Source: Cupriavidus sp. (GTDB lineage: Bacteria; Pseudomonadota; Gammaproteobacteria; Burkholderiales; Burkholderiaceae). Taken from it: a stretch of 64,000 nt of DNA. Below are positions 53,046 to 61,037 of this stretch, in pieces; position 1 is the stretch's first letter; each line of letters opens with the position of its first letter. A program made the translations under genes and the position numbers. The stretch lies in the NCBI GenBank assembly GCA_031180665.1, contig JAPSLP010000003.1, positions 210,589-274,588 on the forward strand. The letters are read 5' to 3'. The notes under the pieces are model-generated. The model was not told where the DNA came from. It saw only the letters and a program-made list of their open reading frames with translations, and searched no databases.

Positions 53046-54542
53046 CTATCCAGCCGATGCCCTACGTTGGGGAACGTTGCCCCGCGACGGCGCCTCCGCC
53101 GCGTCCTCCCTGCCGCTCGACCATCCTCCGCCGAGCGCCCGAAACAGCGCAGCCAGCGCGCTCTGCCGCTGTGCGGCCACGTCGATCCACGCGGTTTGCG
53201 CGGCATAGTGGCTGCGCTGCGCCTCCAGGTAGCGCAGATGATCGTCGACGCCGGCGCGGTAGCGCGCCTCGGACAGCCGCAGCGTCTGTTCGCTGGTCTG
53301 CGCGACGGCACGGCGGGCGATCTCCTCGCGGCGCAGCGTATCGGTGGCCGCAAGCGCGTCGGACACTTCACGGAACGCGGTCTGGATCGTCTTCTCGTAG
53401 TTGGCCACGGCGATGTCCTTGCGCACATGGGCGAGATCCAGGTTGGCAAGGTTGCGGCCACCCGAGAAGATCGGCAGCGTCAGCTGCGGGGCGAACGACC
53501 ACACCGTCTGGCCAGCGCCGAACAGGTTGGACAGCTCGCCGCTGGCGCTGCCGAACACCCCGGTCAACGTGATGCGCGGGAAGAACGCCGCGCGCGCCGC
53601 GCCGATGTCGGCATGACGCCCGCGCAGCCGCTGTTCCGCGGCCACGATGTCCGGCCGGTGGATCAGCAGTTCGGACGGCGTGCCCGGCGCCAGCGCCTGC
53701 ACCAGCAGCACGTCGTCGCGCGGCGCGGGCGGCAACTGCGCGGCAATGTCGGGCACGCCGATCAGCAGCGCGAGCGCATTGGTGGCCTGGCGGAACTCGC
53801 GCTCGGTTCGCTCGAGGTCGGCGCGCGCCTGGTCGGTCAGGCCGCTCGCCTCGTAGAAGTCCAGTGCGGTCGCCGTGCCGGCCTGGCGGCGCTGCGCGAT
53901 CAAGCGCAACGACGATTCGCGCGTCTGCAGTGTTTGCGTGGTCAGCAGATGGCGCCGCTGGGCGCTATCGCGCGCCAGATACGCCTGGATGACTTCGGCG
54001 ACCAGGCTGATGCGCGCGCTGCGCGCGGCCGCCTCGGTCGCCAGGTATTCCTGCAGCGCCGCTTCGGACAGGTTGCGCACGCGGCCGAACAGATCCAGCT
54101 CGAACGCCGGCACGGCGATGCCCGCCTGCACGGTCTGCTGGACCGAGCCCATGCCCGGCTGGCGCAGGTCCTGCGCGACCCGCTGCCTGGTGCCGCCTCC
54201 CTCTGCCTGCAGCCCCGGCACGCGATCGGCGCGTTGCACGCGATACATCGCTCGTGCCGCCTCGATGTTGAGCACTGCCTGCCGCAGGTCGCGATTGTTT
54301 TCGAGCGCAAGCGCCACCAGTTCGCGCAGCTTGTCGTCGACGATAAAGCTGTCCCATTGCAGCACGGCAGCCGATGATGGCGTGGCCTGCGGATCCGGGG
54401 CCGGCGTTTGCCCTGACGTCCATTGCGTGGGAACCGGAGCCGCCGGCCGCTCATAGACCGGCGCCAGCGAGCAGCCCGCGAGGATGGCGACGAGGCTCAG
54501 GAGCAGGCACGGCACCGTCGTCCGCGTTCGAATCGATTTCAT
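53046..54542 (-). CDS. RND efflux outer-membrane lipoprotein (NodT/OprM family)
   Basis: The 498-residue product has a lipoprotein signal (LLLSLVAILAGC, lipidated Cys at about residue 24) and the two duplicated outer-membrane efflux protein regions, including TLPIFSGGRNLANLDLA and the C-terminal ALGGGW. It forms the outer-membrane channel of the tripartite pump whose other parts are encoded upstream. Its start overlaps the RND stop by 4 bp. Confidence 0.94.
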   Translation of the reverse strand: MKSIRTRTTVPCLLLSLVAILAGCSLAPVYERPAAPVPTQWTSGQTPAPDPQATPSSAAVLQWDSFIVDDKLRELVALALENNRDLRQAVLNIEAARAMYRVQRADRVPGLQAEGGGTRQRVAQDLRQPGMGSVQQTVQAGIAVPAFELDLFGRVRNLSEAALQEYLATEAAARSARISLVAEVIQAYLARDSAQRRHLLTTQTLQTRESSLRLIAQRRQAGTATALDFYEASGLTDQARADLERTEREFRQATNALALLIGVPDIAAQLPPAPRDDVLLVQALAPGTPSELLIHRPDIVAAEQRLRGRHADIGAARAAFFPRITLTGVFGSASGELSNLFGAGQTVWSFAPQLTLPIFSGGRNLANLDLAHVRKDIAVANYEKTIQTAFREVSDALAATDTLRREEIARRAVAQTSEQTLRLSEARYRAGVDDHLRYLEAQRSHYAAQTAWIDVAAQRQSALAALFRALGGGWSSGREDAAEAPSRGNVPQRRASAG

Positions 54543-57500
54543 TGCGCGCCCTCCGTCGTCGTGGTCGCAGTCGGCGTGGTGGCAGGTGCGCTGTCCCGAT
54601 AGCGCTTGAAGCGCGACAGCACCCAGACGAAGAAGACCGGGGCGAACACCACGCCCAGCGTGGTCGCCGTCAGCATGCCGCCGATCACGCCGGTGCCGAT
54701 GGCGCGCTGGCTGGCCGCACCGGCCCCGGTGGCAATCGCCAGCGGCACGACACCGAGGATGAAGGCCATCGAGGTCATGACGATCGGGCGGAAGCGCAGC
54801 CGGGACGCCTCCAGCGCGGCGTCGATCAGCGGCATGCCCTGCTCGCGCAGCGACTTGGCGAATTCCACGATCAGGATCGCGTTCTTGGCCGCCAGACCGA
54901 TGATCGTGATCAGCCCCACCTTGAAATAGACATCGTTGGGCATGCCGACGGCATTGACGGCAAGCACCGATCCCAGCGCGCCGATCGGCACGATCAGCAT
55001 CACGGCCCCGGCGATCGCCCAGCTCTCGTACAGCGCAACCAGCAGCAGGAAGACCACCAGGAAAGACAGCCCCAGCAGCAGCGGCGCCTGCGCCCCGGCC
55101 TGCCGTTCCTGATACGACAGCCCGGTCCATTCGTAGCCGATGCCGGCGGGCAGCGTGGCAGCGATGCGCTCGATCTCGGCCATGGCCTCGCCGGTACTGA
55201 AACCGGGTGCGGCATCGCCGATGATCTTGATCGTCGGATAGCCGTTGTAGCGCGACACCTGCACCGGGCCGATCTCCCACTGCGGCGTGGCGAACGCGCT
55301 CAGCGGCACCTGCTCGCCGCGCACGTTGGGCACGTTCAGCGACAGCAGCGATTCCGGCGTCATGCGGTCGCGCACGTCGGCCTGCACCACCACCCGCTGC
55401 AGCCGCCCGACGTTGGCGAAGTCGGCCACGGTCGCGGAGCCATAGGCGCTGGACAGCGCGGTGTTGATCGCCTCGAAACCGACGCCCAGCGCCTCGGCCT
55501 TGTCGCGGTCGATATCGAGCCGAAGCTGGGGGGCGTCCTCCAGGCCTTCCATCATCGCGTACGCCAGCACCGGCGAGGCGTTGGCCTGCTTGAGCAGCGC
55601 ATCGCGTGCCGCCACCAGCGCGGCGCGCCCCAGGCCGCCGCGATCCTGCAGGCGCAGCGCGAAGCCGCTGGCATTGCCCAGCCCTTCGATCGGCGGCGGA
55701 TCGACTGCCATCACGCGCGCCGCTTTCAGATCCGCGAACTTCGCGTTGAAGGCGGCCACCTCGTCGCTGGCATGCTGGCCGCTGCCCCGCTCGGACCAGT
55801 CGGTCAGGGTCGGAAAGCCCAGCGCCGCGTTCTGGCCGCTGCCCGAGAAGCTGAAGCCCAGCACCATCGTGGTCGACTCCATCGCCTTGCGGCCCAGCAG
55901 CCAGCTCTCCAGTTCCTTGACGACGGCCTCGGTGCGCTGGTTGGTTGCGCCCGGCGGCAGTTGCACGTCGACCACGAAGTAGCCCTGGTCCTCGATCGGC
56001 ACGAACGATTCCGGCAGCCGCGTGTACAGCAGCGCCAGCAGCGCGACCACCATGCCGTAGACGATCATGCAGCGGCCGGCCCGGCGCAGCAGCTTCGAGT
56101 TCAGCGCGGTGAACCGCTCGGTCAGGCGAGCAAACCTGCGGTTGAACCAGCCGAAGAGGCCGCCCTTCTCTTCATGGTGACCTTGCGCAATCGGCTTGAG
56201 CAGCGTCGCGCAGAGGGCGGGCGTCAGCGTCAGCGCAAGGAAGCCGGAAAACAGGATCGACACCGCCAGCGACAGCGAGAACTGCCGGTAGATCACGCCC
56301 ACGGATCCGGACATGAAGGCCAGCGGAAAGAACACCGCGGCCAGCACCAGCGTGATGCCGATGATGGCGCCCGACACCTGGCTCATCGCCTTGGCGGTCG
56401 CCTCCACGGGGCCGAGCCCTTCCTCGGCCATGATGCGCTCGACGTTCTCCACCACGACGATGGCATCGTCGACCAGGATGCCGATGGCCAGCACCATGCC
56501 GAACATGGTCATCATGTTGACCGAGAAGCCGATGGCGTACATCACGGCCAGCGTGCCGGCCAGGCATACCGGCACGACGATGGTTGGAATCAGCGTGTAG
56601 CGCAGGTTCTGCAGGAACAGCAGCATCACCAGGAACACCAGCACCACCGCTTCGAGCAGCGTATGGATGACCTTCTCGATCGCGACTTCGACGAAGCGCG
56701 AGGTGTCGTAGGGAACCGAGTATTCGATGTCGTCGGGGAAGGACCTGGACAGCTCGTCGAGCTTGGCGCGCACCGCGCGGGCGGTCTCCAGCGCGTTCGC
56801 GCCAGGACGCAGCTGCACCGCGGCGCCGACCGCGCGCTTGCCGCTGGTCAGCATGTCGAAGTTGTAGTCCTGCAGGCCGACCTCGAGCCGCGCGACGTCG
56901 GCCAGCGTCACCTTCGAACCGTCGGGATTGGCGCGCAGCACGATGGCGCCGAACTCCTCGGTGGTCGTCAGCATGCCCTTGACGGCAATGGTCGCGCTCA
57001 ACTCCTGCTCCGCGCTGCCCGGCGGGCTGCCGAAGCTGCCGGCCGGGACCTGCACGTTCTGCGCGGCGATCGCCTCGTTGACATCGGCCACCGACAGCCC
57101 GTAGCCGAGCAGCTTCTGCGGGTCGATCCACACGCGCATCGCCGCTTCGGCGCCGAAGAACTGGACCTTGCCGACCCCCGGCACGCGCCGGATCTCGTTG
57201 TTGATCCGCCGCGCCGCATAGTCGGCGAGCGTGACCATGTCCTTGCCCGCGTCGTCTCCCTTGAAGTTGATCGAATAGACCAGCAGGAAGCCCGCGCTGA
57301 CCTGCTCGGTACGCAGCCCCTGGCGCGTGACCGCGGCCGGCAGGCGCGCTTCGGCCTGCTTGATCCGGTTCTGCACGTCGACCTGCGCCAGGTCGGGATC
57401 GACGCCGGGCGCGAACGTCACGGTGATCTCCGCGATGCCGGCGGAGCTGCTGGACGAGTCGTAGTACAGCATCCCCTTGGCGCCGTTGAGCTCCTCCTCG

Positions 57501-57697
57501 ATGACGCTGGTCACCGAATCGACCAGCGTGGTGGCGGACGCGCCCGGGTACATCGCCGAGATGGCGATCTGCGGGGGGGCGACCGTCGGGTACTGCGAGA
57601 CTGGCAACGACGGCATGGCGAGCAATCCCGCCAGTACGATAAAGATCGCCAGCACCCAGGCGAAGTTGGGCCGATGAATGAAGAATCTTGGCAGCAT
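54539..57697 (-). CDS. RND multidrug efflux permease (AcrB/MexB type)
   Basis: The 1052-residue inner-membrane pump begins MLPRFFIHRPNFAWVLAIFIVLAG and has the proton-relay Asp pair in GILVDDAIVVVENVERIM and the HAE1-type duplicated arrangement of 12 membrane helices and two large periplasmic loops. The first-loop motif SQYPTVAPPQIAISAMYPGA is typical of MexB/AcrB. It exports a range of hydrophobic compounds using the proton gradient, with the adaptor and channel genes on either side. Confidence 0.95.
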   Translation of the reverse strand: MLPRFFIHRPNFAWVLAIFIVLAGLLAMPSLPVSQYPTVAPPQIAISAMYPGASATTLVDSVTSVIEEELNGAKGMLYYDSSSSSAGIAEITVTFAPGVDPDLAQVDVQNRIKQAEARLPAAVTRQGLRTEQVSAGFLLVYSINFKGDDAGKDMVTLADYAARRINNEIRRVPGVGKVQFFGAEAAMRVWIDPQKLLGYGLSVADVNEAIAAQNVQVPAGSFGSPPGSAEQELSATIAVKGMLTTTEEFGAIVLRANPDGSKVTLADVARLEVGLQDYNFDMLTSGKRAVGAAVQLRPGANALETARAVRAKLDELSRSFPDDIEYSVPYDTSRFVEVAIEKVIHTLLEAVVLVFLVMLLFLQNLRYTLIPTIVVPVCLAGTLAVMYAIGFSVNMMTMFGMVLAIGILVDDAIVVVENVERIMAEEGLGPVEATAKAMSQVSGAIIGITLVLAAVFFPLAFMSGSVGVIYRQFSLSLAVSILFSGFLALTLTPALCATLLKPIAQGHHEEKGGLFGWFNRRFARLTERFTALNSKLLRRAGRCMIVYGMVVALLALLYTRLPESFVPIEDQGYFVVDVQLPPGATNQRTEAVVKELESWLLGRKAMESTTMVLGFSFSGSGQNAALGFPTLTDWSERGSGQHASDEVAAFNAKFADLKAARVMAVDPPPIEGLGNASGFALRLQDRGGLGRAALVAARDALLKQANASPVLAYAMMEGLEDAPQLRLDIDRDKAEALGVGFEAINTALSSAYGSATVADFANVGRLQRVVVQADVRDRMTPESLLSLNVPNVRGEQVPLSAFATPQWEIGPVQVSRYNGYPTIKIIGDAAPGFSTGEAMAEIERIAATLPAGIGYEWTGLSYQERQAGAQAPLLLGLSFLVVFLLLVALYESWAIAGAVMLIVPIGALGSVLAVNAVGMPNDVYFKVGLITIIGLAAKNAILIVEFAKSLREQGMPLIDAALEASRLRFRPIVMTSMAFILGVVPLAIATGAGAASQRAIGTGVIGGMLTATTLGVVFAPVFFVWVLSRFKRYRDSAPATTPTATTTTEGAQ

Positions 57698-57729
57698 GAT
57701 GTCCGTTCAGTGGCGCGGCGCCTGGGCGC

Positions 57730-58914
57730 CTAGCCGCGTTCCGCCGGTTGAGCGTTCGAGGGCGCGGCCTCGGCGGCGCGCGTGGCCGGCGCCGCGGGTG
57801 CGATGGTGACCTTCTGCCCCGGGTTCGCCTCGCCGCCGACGACGATGCGCTCGCCCGGCTTCACGCCCTCCAGGATTTGCCACTCGCCGCCCTGCATGGG
57901 GCCGGTACGGACCTGACGCGTCTCCGCCACGTCGCCCTTGCCTACGACCAGCAGCTGGGCCTTGCCATCGGGATTGCGGCGCACGGCCCGCTGCGGCACC
58001 AGGATCGCCGCGGGATCGATCGCGTGCGTGACATGCACGCGCACATACATGCCCGGCAGCAGCAGGCTGTCGGCGTTGGGCAATTGGCCGCGCAACGACA
58101 CCTGCCCGGTGCCGCGTTCGACGGAGATGTCCGAGAACAGCAGCCGCCCTTCGCGCTTCTTGTCGGTGCCTTCGATGGTCACCACGATCGGAACGCCGCC
58201 TTCCGGCTCCTGCTGCAAACGGCCCTGCTCCAGCGCCTCGCGCATGCGAACGACGTCCGCGACCGGCTGCTTGAAGTCGACATAGACCGGATCGAGCTGC
58301 TGGATGGTCGCCATCGGCGTCGCTTCGCCCTGCCCGACCAACGCCCCTTCGGTGACCAGGGCGCGGCCGATCCGGCCCGAAATCGGCGCGCGCACCGTTG
58401 CGTATTCCAGGTTCAGCCGCGCGGTTTTGACTTCCGCGGCGGCGCTGCGGCGCGCCGCCTGCGCGCTCTTCAGCGTGGCCTGGGCCGCATCGAAATCCTG
58501 CCGGCTGACGGCTTCGATTTCGACCAGCGGCGCATAGCGGCGCACCACCGCATCGGCATCGGACAGCACTGCCTCCGCGCGCGCCAGCTCGCCTTCGGCG
58601 CGCGACAGCGCGGCCTGCAACGGGGCCGGATCGATCTGGAACAGCGGTTCGCCGGCCTTGACGTCGCTGCCTTCCTTGAAATTGCGTTTGAGCACGATGC
58701 CGGGGACCCGCGCCCGCACCTCGGCGACACGAACCGGTTCGATGCGACCCGGCAACTCGCTGCTCACAGCCATCGGCCTGGGCTGCAGGGTCAGCACATC
58801 GACCGACGGCGCCGCCGGTGCGGCCGGCTGGTCCGCGTTGCCGCACGCCGCCGTGACGATGACCGCCGCCAGCATGGTCGCCGTGCGCCACCCCCGCCTT
58901 GGAAAGTGCTTCAT
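57730..58914 (-). CDS. RND efflux periplasmic adaptor (membrane fusion protein)
   Basis: The 394-residue product has a lipoprotein signal (VIVTAAC, Cys at about residue 24), a lipoyl/hairpin region (ELPGRIEPVRVAEVRARVPGIV; helical part 95-160) and beta-barrel (YATVRAPISGRIG). It links the RND pump to the outer-membrane channel. It is the first gene of the operon, 32 bp before the pump gene, and its promoter is covered by the TetR-type operator. Confidence 0.94.
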   Translation of the reverse strand: MKHFPRRGWRTATMLAAVIVTAACGNADQPAAPAAPSVDVLTLQPRPMAVSSELPGRIEPVRVAEVRARVPGIVLKRNFKEGSDVKAGEPLFQIDPAPLQAALSRAEGELARAEAVLSDADAVVRRYAPLVEIEAVSRQDFDAAQATLKSAQAARRSAAAEVKTARLNLEYATVRAPISGRIGRALVTEGALVGQGEATPMATIQQLDPVYVDFKQPVADVVRMREALEQGRLQQEPEGGVPIVVTIEGTDKKREGRLLFSDISVERGTGQVSLRGQLPNADSLLLPGMYVRVHVTHAIDPAAILVPQRAVRRNPDGKAQLLVVGKGDVAETRQVRTGPMQGGEWQILEGVKPGERIVVGGEANPGQKVTIAPAAPATRAAEAAPSNAQPAERG

Positions 58915-58947
58915 GTCTACCTTCTTCGATGTTCGGCAAAGGAACGC

Positions 58948-58976
58948 ATGGTACGTTAACTCTTCATATGAATCAA
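58948..58976 (-). promoter_or_regulatory. Promoter of the RND efflux operon
   Basis: Read leftward, TTGATT (58976-58971) and TACCAT (58953-58948) are separated by 17 bp. The -35 box lies inside the left arm of the operator at 58965-58990. Confidence 0.5.
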
Positions 58977-58990
58977 TAAAGATTCATATG
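58965..58990. promoter_or_regulatory. TetR-type operator of the efflux operon
   Basis: CATATGAATC (58965-58974) and GATTCATATG (58981-58990) form perfect 10-bp inverted arms with a 6-bp spacer (aataaa), between the divergent efflux and TetR genes. It overlaps the -35 box of the efflux promoter. Confidence 0.75.
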
Positions 58991-59100
58991 GTGTGGCGAT
59001 TGTCCTTTTTGCCGGATAATCCGGGGGCGCAGACACAGCGCGCACCCGCAAAAGCCATAGAAAAGTGCTTCCTGAGTTACAAAATGGATTTCAACCGGTC

Positions 59101-59667
59101 ATGACGGCTGTCACCGCCCCGAACGAAGACAACAGCCGGCTCCTTGCCGCCCTGGCACTGGCGCTCGTCGACCAGCCGCGCGGCACCCTGCAGGACCTGG
59201 CAAAAGCCGTCGGCATCAGCAAGGCCACCCTGTACCGGTTCTGCCGGACACGGGACGAACTGATTTCCCGCCTGATCGACCATTGCGTTCGCGTGCTGGC
59301 CGAAGTCATCCAGTCGGCTCGATTGGACGATCCCTCTCCCCTTGACGCACTGCGCCGCCTGAACGCAAACATGGTCGAGCAACGCGAGGTGGCGTCGTTC
59401 CTGATTTATTACTGGCGAGAGGTGGTCTCCGGCGTCTCCTCGGATTGGCAGACCGATTGGGAGGGCAAGCTGGACGCCTTCTTTCTGCGCGGCCAGCAGC
59501 AAGGCATCTTTCGCATCGACATCACCGCGCAGGCGCTGACGGAAGTCTGGGCGTCGGTGCTGATCGGCCTGCTCGACGGAGAGCGGCGCGGACGCATTGC
59601 GCGCGCCGGCCTCGCCGGGCTGGCCGAGCGGGCCTTCCTGCAGGGGGCGGGAGTGACGGCCGGCTGA
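59101..59667 (+). CDS. TetR-family transcriptional regulator
   Basis: The 188-residue product has an N-terminal helix-turn-helix (LQDLAKAVGISKATLYRFCRTRDELISRLIDH, about residues 30-61) and a helical ligand-binding domain. ATG 59101 begins the homology; a GATAAT box at 59015-59020 may be its -10. It is divergent from the RND operon and probably represses it, responding to an exported compound. Confidence 0.92.
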   Translation: MTAVTAPNEDNSRLLAALALALVDQPRGTLQDLAKAVGISKATLYRFCRTRDELISRLIDHCVRVLAEVIQSARLDDPSPLDALRRLNANMVEQREVASFLIYYWREVVSGVSSDWQTDWEGKLDAFFLRGQQQGIFRIDITAQALTEVWASVLIGLLDGERRGRIARAGLAGLAERAFLQGAGVTAG

Positions 59668-59757
59668 TTGCGCAAGGCCGTTGGCCCAAGCGCGTCGCCT
59701 GCGCCGGACGGTTCCAGCGCGCGGCATGGCGCCGGTCGGACGGCGCTGCTCCCGCAA

Positions 59758-60303
59758 TCACGCGCCGCAGAATCCCGGCAACCCGTAGCGCGATCCTGTC
59801 AACGCGCCATTCAGGACTGCGATGAGCTGGGCCGACACGTACAGGCCCAGGCCAAACACGCCATGCGTCACGATGCTGCGCAGGCGGGCGACGCGCGGAT
59901 TCGGCGTACGGCGGGCCGCAATGCCCGCACCCATGCCGGGCTGCATCAGCAGGAAGGGAAACGCCACGCTGGCAAGACCGACGATCAGCGCGGGGCCGAC
60001 GGTCGGACGGCAGGCCCATTGCAGGCCCCATACCAGCAACAGCACCGCAGCGAACGCGATGCCGGTCAGATAGTGCGCAGTCCAGCCGATGAGGCGTTCG
60101 GCCGGAATCGCCGGCGCCTGGCCGATTGCCTCGTGGCGAAAGCGGCCCCGTGGCATGTGGCCCAGCCAACGGCCGACCATGCCGTAGTCCAGCGGCTTCA
60201 TGCCGAGCCAGTACCGTTGGGCAAGCCCCCAAAGGTCCATCGCCAGCGTCGCGCCGGCGCCGATGGCGACGGCAAGCAGCAGCAGCCTGGCAGCGTCATG
60301 CAT
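59758..60303 (-). CDS. DUF2938 family membrane protein
   Basis: The 181-residue product has about four or five hydrophobic segments (LLLLAVAIGAGATLAMDLWGL, LTGIAFAAVLLLVWGLQW, ALIVGLASVAFPFLLM, HGVFGLGLYVSAQLIAVL) and the MDLWG and GWTAHYLTGIAFA sequences of DUF2938, a family of inner-membrane proteins of unknown function. An AGGAGG site precedes ATG 60303, which overlaps the stop of a 45-codon ORF by 8 bp. It should be controlled by the divergent MerR gene. Confidence 0.87.
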   Translation of the reverse strand: MHDAARLLLLAVAIGAGATLAMDLWGLAQRYWLGMKPLDYGMVGRWLGHMPRGRFRHEAIGQAPAIPAERLIGWTAHYLTGIAFAAVLLLVWGLQWACRPTVGPALIVGLASVAFPFLLMQPGMGAGIAARRTPNPRVARLRSIVTHGVFGLGLYVSAQLIAVLNGALTGSRYGLPGFCGA

Positions 60304-60433
60304 GGGCGTCCTCCTCGCGCGAGCCGGCGGTCCCCTCGACCATCCAGCACGCCGCGGTAAAGCGAACTTCGTGTCCGGCCACGCCGTTCCATCGCGCTGC
60401 CTGTTCGTCGTCACGCTGCTGTCTTTCATCCAT
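60296..60433 (-). CDS. Short ORF resembling the N-terminus of a SAM-dependent methyltransferase
   Basis: The 45-residue product (MDERQQRDDEQAARWNGVAG start) resembles the first 20 residues of class I methyltransferases (the ARWNGxAG region), then diverges. It has a GAGGAG site 6 bp before the ATG and overlaps the DUF2938 start by 8 bp, consistent with translational coupling. It may be a truncated methyltransferase or a leader peptide. It is the first frame after the MerR-type promoter. Confidence 0.5.
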   Translation of the reverse strand: MDERQQRDDEQAARWNGVAGHEVRFTAACWMVEGTAGSREEDAHA

Positions 60434-60473
60434 CGTCGGCTCCTCACCGTTGCATTCCGGATCCATCGAAGCC

Positions 60474-60504
60474 ATCATGGCACTTCAAGTCAACTTGAAG
60501 TCAA
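60474..60504 (-). promoter_or_regulatory. MerR-type promoter with 19-bp spacer
   Basis: Read leftward, TTGACT (60504-60499) and CATGAT (60479-60474) are separated by exactly 19 bp, the over-long spacer that MerR-family activators recognise. The dyad ACTTCAAGT-CA-ACTTGAAGT (60482-60501) lies in and beside it. It should drive the short ORF and the DUF2938 gene. Confidence 0.7.
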
Positions 60505-60515
60505 GGGCCGCGGAC

Positions 60516-61031
60516 ATGGACATTGCCGAAGTGGCGCAACGATCTGGCGTTCCCGCCTCCACGCTGCGCTTCTATGAGGAAAAGGGACTGATCGCGTCGG
60601 TCGGAAGGCGGGGATTGCGCCGCGTGTTCGAGCCTGCCGTGCTGGACCGGCTGGCGCTGATCGCGCTGGGGCAGGCGGCTGGCTTTTCGCTGGACGAGAT
60701 CGCGCTGATGTTTGCCAGCGACGGCCGGCCGCGCATCGACCGCGCGCGGCTCGCCGCCAAGGCCGACGAGCTCGATGGCACCATTCGCCGGCTGACGGCG
60801 ATGCGGGACGGGCTGCGGCACGCCGCGGTATGCCCGGCGCCGAGCCATCTGGAATGTCCGACGTTCCGCCGCATGCTGCGCGCCGCGGCGGCGGGGGCGT
60901 TGGGGAGGAGCACGGCGGCGGGCGCGGCGCGCGCAAGGCCAGTGGCAAAGCGTTCCCGGCCCGCCAAGGCGATCACGGAGAAAGCGCGTACGGCTAAAGC
61001 GCCCGCATCCGGACGCCGCAATGCGCGCTGA
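60516..61031 (+). CDS. MerR-family transcriptional regulator
   Basis: The 171-residue product has the MerR helix-turn-helix (MDIAEVAQRSGVPASTLRFYEEKGLIASVGRRG), the dimerisation helix and a C-terminal CPAPSHLECPTFRRML with two Cys, a possible effector or metal site. The tail is Lys/Arg/Ala rich. ATG 60516 is chosen because an ATG at 60477 would place the operator dyad inside the coding sequence, and AAGGG lies upstream. Divergent from the DUF2938 operon, which it probably activates. Confidence 0.9.
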   Translation: MDIAEVAQRSGVPASTLRFYEEKGLIASVGRRGLRRVFEPAVLDRLALIALGQAAGFSLDEIALMFASDGRPRIDRARLAAKADELDGTIRRLTAMRDGLRHAAVCPAPSHLECPTFRRMLRAAAAGALGRSTAAGAARARPVAKRSRPAKAITEKARTAKAPASGRRNAR

Positions 61032-61037
61032 GCCGGT

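Noticed and set aside
54374..57733. A very long open frame (about 1119 codons) on the plus strand opposite the RND pump
   Set aside because: It is antisense to a clear RND permease gene, has low-complexity His/Arg/Gln composition and no family motifs. Long antisense frames are common in GC-rich genes with strong third-position GC.
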